59,006 bases of DNA from Thauera sp. UBA6194 (GTDB taxonomy: Bacteria; Pseudomonadota; Gammaproteobacteria; Burkholderiales; Rhodocyclaceae), in contig DITC01000007.1 of assembly GCA_002422685.1 (NCBI GenBank), positions 5,851 to 64,856 on the forward strand, read 5' to 3'. The notes under the pieces were generated by a model. That model was not told where the DNA came from and ran no database searches. It saw only the letters and a list, made by a program, of their open reading frames with translations. This document shows positions 34,141-42,156 of this stretch, in pieces. Both the position numbers and the translations under genes were made by a program. Each line of letters begins with the position of its first letter. The first letter of the stretch is position 1.

Positions 34141-36471
34141 ATGCTGCTCGATCTCATCCAGACCACCGCGTTATTGCTTGCCCTGAGCATGCTCGTGGGC
34201 TTGACGATGCGCCTTTGGGCGCCCGAACACCCGCATGCGAGAGCTAGCGCGGGGCTCATCTTCGGCCTCATCTGCGTGGCCGGCATGATGATGCCGCTGA
34301 CCCTCGCGCCCGGCGTCATCGTCGACCCACGCTCGGTGATCCTGAGCCTGGCCAGCCTGTTCGGGGGGCCGCTCACGGGCATGATCGCCGGCCTGATCGC
34401 GGCGGGTTATCGCCTGTGGATCGGGGGCAGTGGCACACTCGTCGGCCTGGTCACGATTGCGATCGCGGTGGCAGCGGGGCTGGCGTATCGGCACTCGATG
34501 CGCCGTGCTCGGCTGCCACGCGGGCCGCTCACGCTGTTCGCCTTCGGTGTCCTGCTGCACTTCGGCACCTTGCTGCTGCTCGCGCAGGTTCCGGGGCAGA
34601 ACCCGGCCGCGGTGTTCGACACCCTGGGCATGTCCTACCTTTTGATCATGGGCGCCGGCACCGCCTTGCTGGGCATGCTGCTCCACGACATGACGCAGCG
34701 GCGCGCCACCGAGCAGGCCTTGCTCAGGAGCGAGGCTCGGCTGCGTGCGGTCACGGCGGCCCTGCCCGACGTGCTGTTCCTGATCGACGAGGACGGCCGC
34801 TACCTCGAGGTCATCACGCGTCGCTACACGCTGCTCCACGCCCCGGCCGATCACGTGATCGGCAAGCGGCTTGACGAGGTCCTGCCCGCCGCCGAGGCCG
34901 CTGCGGGCTTCAAGGCGGTGTGCGATGCGATTGCCACCGGCACGCGCCAGACCCTGAGCTACACGCTCGAAACCCCCGATGGCGCACGCGATTTCCATGC
35001 CTCGATCGAGGCCATGGATCAGCCGCTGGACGGCAAGCGTGCCGTGGTCGCGCTGGTGCAGGACGTCACCCAGGCGCGCGCCCACGAGGCCGAGATCCGC
35101 AGCCTCGCCTTTTACGATCCGCTCACCCACCTGCCCAATCGCCGCCTGCTCACCGAGCGCCTCGAATCCGCGCTCGCCAGCAGCCAGCACGCCGGCACGC
35201 ACGGCGCGCTGATGTTCATCGACCTCGACGACTTCAAGAACATCAACGACCTCCACGGCCACCACACCGGCGACCTGCTGCTGCGCGAGGCCGCCCAGCG
35301 CCTGCACGCCGTGGTGCGCGAGACCGACACCGTGGCGCGCTTCGGCGGAGACGAGTTCGTGATCCTGCTCGAGCATCTGCCGCACGCACCGGAAGACGCC
35401 ATCGCCGCCGCCGAGATCGTCGCGGACAAGAGCCTCGCCCGCCTCGGCGAGCCCTACCGCATCGACGGCCGCCACCAGTCGTGCACGGCAAGCATCGGCC
35501 TGGTGATGTTTCATGGCGGCCAGGACAGCGTGGATGAGCTGATGCAGCGCGCCGACCTGTCGATGTACGAGTCCAAGCGCCAGGGCAAGAACACGGTGCG
35601 CAGCTTCGACCCCGCCATGCACAGCGCACTCAGCCAGCGTTTGCACGATCAGGCCGCGCTGCGCGCTGCGGTGCAGGCGCGCGCGTTCCAGCTGCACTAC
35701 CAGGCCCAGCTCGGACGCGACGGCCGCATCATCGGCGCCGAGTCCTTGCTGCGCTGGCAGCGTCCGGGACACGGCATGGTGCCGCCCGACGTCTTCATCC
35801 CGCTCGCCGAGCAGATCGGCCTGATGCCCGAGCTCGGCCGCCAGGTGCTCGAGATGGCCTGCGCCACGCTGGCGCGCTGGGCACAGCATCCCGGCACGCG
35901 CGCGTTGTCGCTCGCGGTCAATATCAGCGCGGCCCAGCTCTACCAGCCCGGGTTCGTGGACGAGCTGAGCGCCATCCTGGCCGACACCGGCGCCGCACCC
36001 GAACGGCTCAAGCTCGAGATCACCGAGTCGCTGCTGCTCACCGACATCGAGCACGCGAGCGCCTGCATGCGGCGTCTGCGCGACATGGGCATCCGCTTCT
36101 CGATCGACGATTTCGGCACCGGCTACTCGTCGCTGAGCTATCTGCAGCAGCTCCCGCTCGACGAACTCAAGATCGACCGCGTGTTCGTGCGCGACCTGCC
36201 CGACAGCGCAAGCGGCCTGGCCATCGTGCGCACCATCGTGGCGCTGGCCGACGCGCTCGACATTCGCGTCATCGCCGAAGGCGTCGAGACCCCCGCGCAG
36301 CACGCCTGTCTGGCGGACAACGGCTGCGACGGTTTCCAGGGCTACCTGTTCGCGCGGCCGGAGGCTGAAGCGGCGTTCGCTGCCCGGCTCGAAGAGCCGG
36401 ACCACGCACGACAGATGTCGGCCGACTTCAACCCTGTGCAGGCCGCGCGATTGATATCGGCGACGACCTGA
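34141..36471 (+). CDS. membrane 5TM-PAS-GGDEF-EAL c-di-GMP enzyme
   Basis: The 776-residue protein has an N-terminal 5TM-LYT-like sensor (residues 1-180), a PAS domain (about 197-310), a GGDEF domain (about 320-490) with intact GGDEF at 402-406 and an inhibitory-site motif R393-E-T-D396, and an EAL domain (about 505-755). The EAL triad reads E534-S-L, but DDFGTGYSSL and EGVET are present, so phosphodiesterase activity is likely. It may therefore make or break c-di-GMP depending on its sensor state. The ligand is unknown; 5TM-LYT domains often sense small metabolites or envelope state. It is the first gene of a four-gene operon (13 bp to the next). Confidence 0.9.
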   Translation: MLLDLIQTTALLLALSMLVGLTMRLWAPEHPHARASAGLIFGLICVAGMMMPLTLAPGVIVDPRSVILSLASLFGGPLTGMIAGLIAAGYRLWIGGSGTLVGLVTIAIAVAAGLAYRHSMRRARLPRGPLTLFAFGVLLHFGTLLLLAQVPGQNPAAVFDTLGMSYLLIMGAGTALLGMLLHDMTQRRATEQALLRSEARLRAVTAALPDVLFLIDEDGRYLEVITRRYTLLHAPADHVIGKRLDEVLPAAEAAAGFKAVCDAIATGTRQTLSYTLETPDGARDFHASIEAMDQPLDGKRAVVALVQDVTQARAHEAEIRSLAFYDPLTHLPNRRLLTERLESALASSQHAGTHGALMFIDLDDFKNINDLHGHHTGDLLLREAAQRLHAVVRETDTVARFGGDEFVILLEHLPHAPEDAIAAAEIVADKSLARLGEPYRIDGRHQSCTASIGLVMFHGGQDSVDELMQRADLSMYESKRQGKNTVRSFDPAMHSALSQRLHDQAALRAAVQARAFQLHYQAQLGRDGRIIGAESLLRWQRPGHGMVPPDVFIPLAEQIGLMPELGRQVLEMACATLARWAQHPGTRALSLAVNISAAQLYQPGFVDELSAILADTGAAPERLKLEITESLLLTDIEHASACMRRLRDMGIRFSIDDFGTGYSSLSYLQQLPLDELKIDRVFVRDLPDSASGLAIVRTIVALADALDIRVIAEGVETPAQHACLADNGCDGFQGYLFARPEAEAAFAARLEEPDHARQMSADFNPVQAARLISATT

Positions 36472-36484
36472 GGCAAGGCCTGCC

Positions 36485-39400
36485 ATGCATGACGCTCACC
36501 CCGCCCCTGACACCGACGCCAGCCTCGACTTCTTCATCGACGCCTGCCCGTTCGCAATCATCGAATGGGGCCGGGACATGCGCGTGCTGCGCTGGTCCGC
36601 CGACGCCGAGCGGGTGTTCGGCTGGCGTGCAGAAGAGGTGCTCGGCAAGCGCCCCGACGACTGGGGCTTCACCCACCCCGAAGACCGCGACGCAGTAAAG
36701 CGCGCGATCGGCCAGGCCTTTACCGGCACGAAGCCCGACCCGGTCGTGGGGCGCAACTTCACCCGCGACGGCAAGCTCCTGCATTGCGAATGGCACAACC
36801 GCGTGCGCCGCGACGCGCGGGGGCGCATCGTCTCACTGCTGTCATTTGCCAAAGACCTCACCCGCCAGTACCACGCGGAAGATGCGCTCGACGCGAGCGA
36901 GGCGCGCTACGCATCGATCTTCACCAACAGCCACGCGGTGATGCTGATCATCGACCCGGCCACCTTCGAGATCGTCGACGCCAACCCGGCGGCCGAGGCC
37001 TTCTACGCCTGGCCGCGCAAGCACCTGCAGCGCATGCTGATCAGCGACATCAACATGCTGACGCCCGCGCAGATCAGGACCGAAATGGATGCGGCGCGCG
37101 ACGCCGGGCGCTTCCATTTCAATTTTCGCCACCGCCGTGCCGATGGCTCGATTCGCGATGTCGAGGTCTATAGCGGCCCGCTTGCCCTCGGGTCGCGCGC
37201 CCTGCTCTTTTCGATCGTGCATGACGTCAGCGCCCGCAAGGCGGCCGAGTCCACGCTGCGCAAGCTCTCGCGCGCGGTCGAGCAGAGCCCCGAGAGCATC
37301 GTCATCACCAACCTCGCCGCCGAGATCGAGTACGTCAACGCCAGCTTCACCCAGCGCAGCGGTTACACGCCGGCCGAAGTCATCGGTCAAAACCCGCGCA
37401 TCCTGCAGTCGGGCAAGACCCCGCGCAGAACCTACCAGGACATGTGGGCAACGCTCGCCCGCAGCGATACCTGGAGTGGCGAGCTGCACAACCGCAGCAA
37501 GGATGGCCGCGAATACTTCGAGCGCGCGACCATCACCCCGATCCACGACGAGACCGGCGGCGTCACCCACTATGTTGCGGTGAAGGAGGACATCACCAAG
37601 GCGCGCCACCTCGAGGCCGAGCTGCAGCGCTACCGCGAACACCTCGAACACCTCGTCGACACGCGCACTCGCGAACTGAGCGCCGCGCTGGAGGCCGCCC
37701 AGGCCGCCAACCGCGCCAAGAGCGACTTTCTCGCCACCATGAGCCACGAGATCCGTACGCCGATGAACGGCGTGGTAGGCCTGGTGGACCTGCTCACCCA
37801 CAGCGGGCTGAGTGCCGAGCAGCACGAACTGGTCGACACCATGCAGGCGTCGGCCGCGATCCTGCTGCATCTGATCGACGACATCCTCGACTTCTCGCGC
37901 ATCGAGTCGGGGCATCTCGAACTGGACATGCAAGCCGTGGAGCTGGCCCCCCTGGTCGAGCGTGCAGTCGACAATCTCCAGCCCCTCGCCACGCGCAAAG
38001 AGGTGGGGCTGAGCGTGTTCATCGCTCCGGACCTGCCCGCGCGGCTGCTGATCGATGGCCTGAGGCTGCAGCAGATCATCACCAACCTCACCGGCAATGC
38101 GATCAAGTTTTCCTCAGGCACCGCGCGCGCCGGTAAGGTGGAGCTGCGCATCACACACAAGGCGCCGGAGCACCTGTCGATCACGCTCGAAGACAACGGC
38201 ATCGGCATCGACGCACAGGCGCAGTCGCGCCTGTTCGAGCCCTTCGCGCAAGCCGAGCGCTCGACCACCCGGCGCTTCGGCGGCACCGGCCTGGGGCTGG
38301 CGATCACGCGCCGCCTGGTCGATCTGCTCGGCGGAGAAATCTCGGTGCGCAGCGTGGTCGGCGAAGGATCGTGCTTCACCGTGCTGCTGCCACTGCAGGC
38401 GGTGCCCGGCGACGGCACGCAGGCGGACGCGACCTCGCTCGCTGGGCTCACCTGCATCCTGTGCGTGGAAGACCCGCGTCGGCTGACCGACTTGGGCGCC
38501 TATCTCGCCCACGCCGGGGCGCGGCTCAAGCGTGCCCGCAGCGTGGTACAGGCGCTGCATTTTCTGGCCGCCACGGACAGTCGCAGCTACGTGCTGATCA
38601 CCGACTGCCCGCTCCCCGCCGCGGCACGCCAGCAGTGGCAGGCGATTGCCGCGGCCACCCGGCCAGGGGTGGTGCTCATCGCACACGGCGCGCGCCGGCA
38701 CGCGCGACGCGAGGAAGAGCGCATTTACTCGGTCGACCTCGAGGGCATGCACCACCACAGCCTGATCGAGGCAGTCGGCCTGGCCAGCGGCCGCGTCGCC
38801 GCGCCGCCGATCGGCGTGGCGAATCGCACGGCGCGCGCCGACGCGCCCAAGGTGTCCATCGGCCCGGCCATCGCCCCCATCCTGGTCGCCGAGGACAACG
38901 AGATCAACCGCAAGGTCATCAGCCGCCAGCTCGAGCTGCTGGGCGTGCGCTGCGAGATGGCCGAAGACGGCGAGGAGGCCCTGTCGAGGTGGCGCAAGGG
39001 CCACTACAGCATGCTGCTCACCGACCTGCACATGCCCCGGATGGACGGCTACACGCTCACCGCGCGCATCCGCGCCGAGGAAGCGCCCGGCACGCGGCTG
39101 CCGATCATCGCGGTCACCGCCAACGCGCTGCGCGGTGAAGATCAGCGCTGCGTCGAGGCCGGCATGAACGATTACGTCGTCAAGCCGGTGCAGCTCGAAG
39201 CCCTCAAGGCCGCGCTCGAACGCCACCTCGCGTCCGGCACGGACGAGGCGCCCTCGGCAGCCGATACGCGCCGCATCGACACGACACAGGCTGCGACGCC
39301 GGCAAACACCCCCGCCAGCCCCCCCGACGCCACCCTCGACACCGCGGTGCTCGCCCGCCTCATCGGCGACGCCGCCGCCCTCATCGACGAGCTCCTGCAG

Positions 39401-39676
39401 GACTTCGCGCAGTCGGCACGCGAGGCCGGCGCCGAGATCAGCGAGGCCCTGCGCACCGACAACTGGCAGCATGCCGGCCCCGTCGCCCACCGCCTCAAAT
39501 CGGCGGCCCGCTCGGTCGGCGCCATGGCGCTCGGCACCTTGTGCGCCGAAATCGAGCAGGCCGCTCGCCAAACCACGCCACCCGCCGCCCTTCCCCTCGT
39601 CGAGCGCTTCGCCGAAGCGCTCGACCGCGCCCTCGACGCCATCGCCACGCGCGCCTCAGGCACCACCGGACCATGA
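36485..39676 (+). CDS. hybrid histidine kinase: 3x PAS-HisKA-HATPase-REC-REC-HPt
   Basis: The 1063-residue protein has three PAS domains (about 15-125, 137-250, 262-380) and a coiled linker, then a kinase core with phospho-His421 (MSHEIRTPMNG). ATP-binding motifs (DNGIGID, GGTGLGLAI) follow, then a degenerate receiver (about 655-775), an intact receiver with Asp847 (LLTDLHMPRMDG) and an HPt domain with His1002 (HRLKSAARS). It has no membrane segment, so it senses a cytoplasmic or redox cue. The whole phosphorelay is in one chain; its HPt could feed the REC-EAL protein encoded next. The stop codon overlaps that gene's start (ATGA). Confidence 0.92.
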   Translation: MHDAHPAPDTDASLDFFIDACPFAIIEWGRDMRVLRWSADAERVFGWRAEEVLGKRPDDWGFTHPEDRDAVKRAIGQAFTGTKPDPVVGRNFTRDGKLLHCEWHNRVRRDARGRIVSLLSFAKDLTRQYHAEDALDASEARYASIFTNSHAVMLIIDPATFEIVDANPAAEAFYAWPRKHLQRMLISDINMLTPAQIRTEMDAARDAGRFHFNFRHRRADGSIRDVEVYSGPLALGSRALLFSIVHDVSARKAAESTLRKLSRAVEQSPESIVITNLAAEIEYVNASFTQRSGYTPAEVIGQNPRILQSGKTPRRTYQDMWATLARSDTWSGELHNRSKDGREYFERATITPIHDETGGVTHYVAVKEDITKARHLEAELQRYREHLEHLVDTRTRELSAALEAAQAANRAKSDFLATMSHEIRTPMNGVVGLVDLLTHSGLSAEQHELVDTMQASAAILLHLIDDILDFSRIESGHLELDMQAVELAPLVERAVDNLQPLATRKEVGLSVFIAPDLPARLLIDGLRLQQIITNLTGNAIKFSSGTARAGKVELRITHKAPEHLSITLEDNGIGIDAQAQSRLFEPFAQAERSTTRRFGGTGLGLAITRRLVDLLGGEISVRSVVGEGSCFTVLLPLQAVPGDGTQADATSLAGLTCILCVEDPRRLTDLGAYLAHAGARLKRARSVVQALHFLAATDSRSYVLITDCPLPAAARQQWQAIAAATRPGVVLIAHGARRHARREEERIYSVDLEGMHHHSLIEAVGLASGRVAAPPIGVANRTARADAPKVSIGPAIAPILVAEDNEINRKVISRQLELLGVRCEMAEDGEEALSRWRKGHYSMLLTDLHMPRMDGYTLTARIRAEEAPGTRLPIIAVTANALRGEDQRCVEAGMNDYVVKPVQLEALKAALERHLASGTDEAPSAADTRRIDTTQAATPANTPASPPDATLDTAVLARLIGDAAALIDELLQDFAQSAREAGAEISEALRTDNWQHAGPVAHRLKSAARSVGAMALGTLCAEIEQAARQTTPPAALPLVERFAEALDRALDAIATRASGTTGP

Positions 39677-40890
39677 CCCCACTCACGCATACGATCGTCA
39701 TCGTCGATGACGATCCGCTCCAACTCAAGCTGCTGACGCACCAGCTCGGCAACACCGGCGTTGAGGCGACCATCGACGGCCACATCAGCGCCACCGCAGC
39801 GCTCGAGCACGTGCGCACGCTCAGCGGCCGAAAGCCGCTGATCATGCTCGACCTGAACATGCCCGAGATGGACGGCATCGTCTTCCTGCGCCAGCTCGCC
39901 GAGCGCGATTTCGACGGCAAGGTGCTGCTCGTGAGCGGCGAGGACGAGCGCATCCTCGAGACTGCGGAACGCCTGGCCACTGCCTATCGGATCGACGTGG
40001 TCGGCGGTCTCACCAAGCCGGTGCAACCGAAAATGCTCGCCGCGATGCTCGAGCGCTGGGTGAACACCAGACCAGAGGGCAGACACCCGACGCCCCCCGA
40101 GTGCGGCTTCGAGTTCATCGAGCTGGTGCGGGCGATCCAGAACGACGAGCTGCTCAACCACTACCAGCCCAAGGTCGATCTGCACACCGGCGCCTGCGTG
40201 GGCATCGAGGCCCTGGTGCGCTGGCAGCATCCTGATCACGGCCTGGTCTTCCCCGACGCCTTCGTGGCCAAGATCGAAGAGTGCGGACTCATCGACGACA
40301 TGACGCGTGCCGTGCTGCTACGTGCAGCGGCGGACATGCGCGTGCTGCACGGCCATGGCCTGCGCCTGCGCATGGGCATCAACGTCTCGATGGACAACCT
40401 GCATCGCCTTGCCTTCCCCGAGTTCGTTTGCGCGGCGCTCGACGACGCAAGCCTCTCGCCCACCGACCTGATCCTCGAGGTCACCGAATCCCGCCTCGGC
40501 CACGACCCGGTGGCCGCGCTCGACATCCTCACCCGCCTGCGGCTGCGCCACATCGGCGTATCCATCGACGACTTCGGCACCGGCCACTCCTCGCTGCGCC
40601 AGCTACGCGACCTGCCTTTCGACGAGCTCAAGATCGACCGCGGCTTCGTCACCGGCGCACGCGACCAGCCGGTACGCAAGGCGATCTTCAGCGGCTGCCT
40701 GGACATGGCGCGCGAGCTGCGCATCCACACTGTCGCCGAAGGCGTGGAAACGCGTGACGACTGGGACTTCGTGCGTGCGAGCGGATGCACGCAGGCGCAG
40801 GGCTATTTCATCTCGCGCCCGATTCCGGCAGCCGCGCTCCCGGCCTGGCATGCCGACTGGCTGCGCCGCTGCGAGGAGCTCATCCCATGA
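39673..40890 (+). CDS. REC-EAL response regulator, c-di-GMP phosphodiesterase (RocR-like)
   Basis: The 405-residue protein has a receiver (residues 6-130; Asp60 in LDLNMPEMDG, Lys in GLTKPV) and an EAL domain (about 145-395) with complete motifs: E179-A-L in GIEALVRW, EVTES, DDFGTGHSSL and EGVET. It should hydrolyse c-di-GMP to pGpG, controlled by phosphorylation, and matches RocR of Pseudomonas in layout. Its start overlaps the upstream kinase stop by 4 bp (ATGA), and its own stop overlaps the next start the same way, so all are translationally coupled. Confidence 0.92.
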   Translation: MTPLTHTIVIVDDDPLQLKLLTHQLGNTGVEATIDGHISATAALEHVRTLSGRKPLIMLDLNMPEMDGIVFLRQLAERDFDGKVLLVSGEDERILETAERLATAYRIDVVGGLTKPVQPKMLAAMLERWVNTRPEGRHPTPPECGFEFIELVRAIQNDELLNHYQPKVDLHTGACVGIEALVRWQHPDHGLVFPDAFVAKIEECGLIDDMTRAVLLRAAADMRVLHGHGLRLRMGINVSMDNLHRLAFPEFVCAALDDASLSPTDLILEVTESRLGHDPVAALDILTRLRLRHIGVSIDDFGTGHSSLRQLRDLPFDELKIDRGFVTGARDQPVRKAIFSGCLDMARELRIHTVAEGVETRDDWDFVRASGCTQAQGYFISRPIPAAALPAWHADWLRRCEELIP

Positions 40891-42131
40891 ACGTCGCCGA
40901 CGTGAAGATCCTCGTCCTTTCGGACATGCCGATCGAGGCCCAGCAGGTCGTATCCCTGCTCGCAGACGATTTTGCGCACGTGTCGAGCTCGATCGACGAA
41001 AGCCGCTTCATCAGCGACTTCGACGCCTGCCTGCCGGACATCCTGGTGCTCGCCTTTCGCCAGCTCGAGCAGGCCGAACGCTGCTGCCTGGGCCTGTATC
41101 GGCACAGCGAGCGCGCACACCTGCGCTCGCTGCGCAGCATCGTCCTGTGCGACAAGGACCATGTCCGACGCGCCTTCGAGCTGTGCCGCAAGGAATACTT
41201 CGACGACTACGTGCTGTACTGGCCGCTGGTGCACGACAGCACCCGGCTGCCGATGTCCATCCTCACCGCAGCGCGCAGCCTGACGCACAGCAGCCAGCGA
41301 CACGCGAGCGAGGAGCTGCTGGCCCAGGCGCGCACGGTGGCGCGCCTGGACGAAGTGCTCGAGCCCCGGCTCGACGCGGGGCAAGCGCAGCTCGCCGGGC
41401 TCGCCGCGCAGCTCGACAGCGCGAGCCAGGCCGCAAACGCCCTCGTCGATCACTTCGAGCTCGACCTCGACGGCGTGCCCTCCGGCTTCGCCTCCGGGGA
41501 CACGGCGCCAGAACAACCCCTGCACGCCCCGCCGCCCGCGCCCATCGAGCCGGTGTTCACCATCCCGGCTGCGCAGCCGCTGCCGGCTCAGTCCCAACCT
41601 CAACCCATTCCGCACCCGGCCTTTGCCATCCGCAAACACGTCGACGCGGCCGCAAAGCGTGTCGTCCCGCTCACCGAGTGGGTCGGCAGCCTGCGCAAGG
41701 AGGTGAGCCCGCAGCTCGACGCGGCACGCAAGCTGCGCGACATCGCCGAGCGCACGCCGCCGCTGGTGCTGGTAGTCGATGACGACAGCTTCCAGTGCAA
41801 ACTGCTGGGCAAGCTGCTCGAAGGCCACGCCTGCCGACTGCTCTTCGCCCACACCGGCGCCGAGGCCTTCAGCCTGCTCAGCCGCCAGCGCCCCGACCTG
41901 ATCCTGATGGACGTCCAGCTCCCGGATGCCGACGGGGTCAGCCTCACCCGTCGCATCAAGGCGCATCCCGTGCTCTCGAGCGTGCCCGTGGTGATGATCA
42001 CCGGGCACAGCGAGCGCGCGATCCTGGAGGCCAGCCTGCAGGCCGGCGCGGCCGACTTCGTGGTCAAACCCTTCGAGCGCGACAAGCTGCTCTCCAAGCT
42101 CGTCCGCTTCCTGCCCGCCGGCGGGCGCTGA
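40887..42131 (+). CDS. double-receiver protein with a degenerate first receiver
   Basis: The 414-residue protein starts with a receiver-like domain (about 5-135) lacking the phospho-Asp: the expected site reads LVLAFRQ. A helical stretch, a Pro/Ala-rich linker (about 205-250) and a short coiled segment follow. It ends with an intact receiver (about 293-410; acidic VDDD, Asp342 in LILMDVQLPD, Lys in VVKPFE). There is no output domain, so it may be a phosphate sink or an adaptor for the operon's kinase. GAGGAG upstream and an ATGA overlap support the start. Confidence 0.85.
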   Translation: MNVADVKILVLSDMPIEAQQVVSLLADDFAHVSSSIDESRFISDFDACLPDILVLAFRQLEQAERCCLGLYRHSERAHLRSLRSIVLCDKDHVRRAFELCRKEYFDDYVLYWPLVHDSTRLPMSILTAARSLTHSSQRHASEELLAQARTVARLDEVLEPRLDAGQAQLAGLAAQLDSASQAANALVDHFELDLDGVPSGFASGDTAPEQPLHAPPPAPIEPVFTIPAAQPLPAQSQPQPIPHPAFAIRKHVDAAAKRVVPLTEWVGSLRKEVSPQLDAARKLRDIAERTPPLVLVVDDDSFQCKLLGKLLEGHACRLLFAHTGAEAFSLLSRQRPDLILMDVQLPDADGVSLTRRIKAHPVLSSVPVVMITGHSERAILEASLQAGAADFVVKPFERDKLLSKLVRFLPAGGR

Positions 42132-42132
42132 A

Positions 42133-42151
42133 CCGGCCGCGGCCCGGCCGG
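42133..42151. terminator. hairpin between convergent signalling units
   Basis: CCGGCC, a 7-nt loop and GGCCGG sit in the 25-bp gap between the double-receiver gene and the convergent kinase gene. No T run is present. Confidence 0.35.
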
Positions 42152-42156
42152 GCGCC

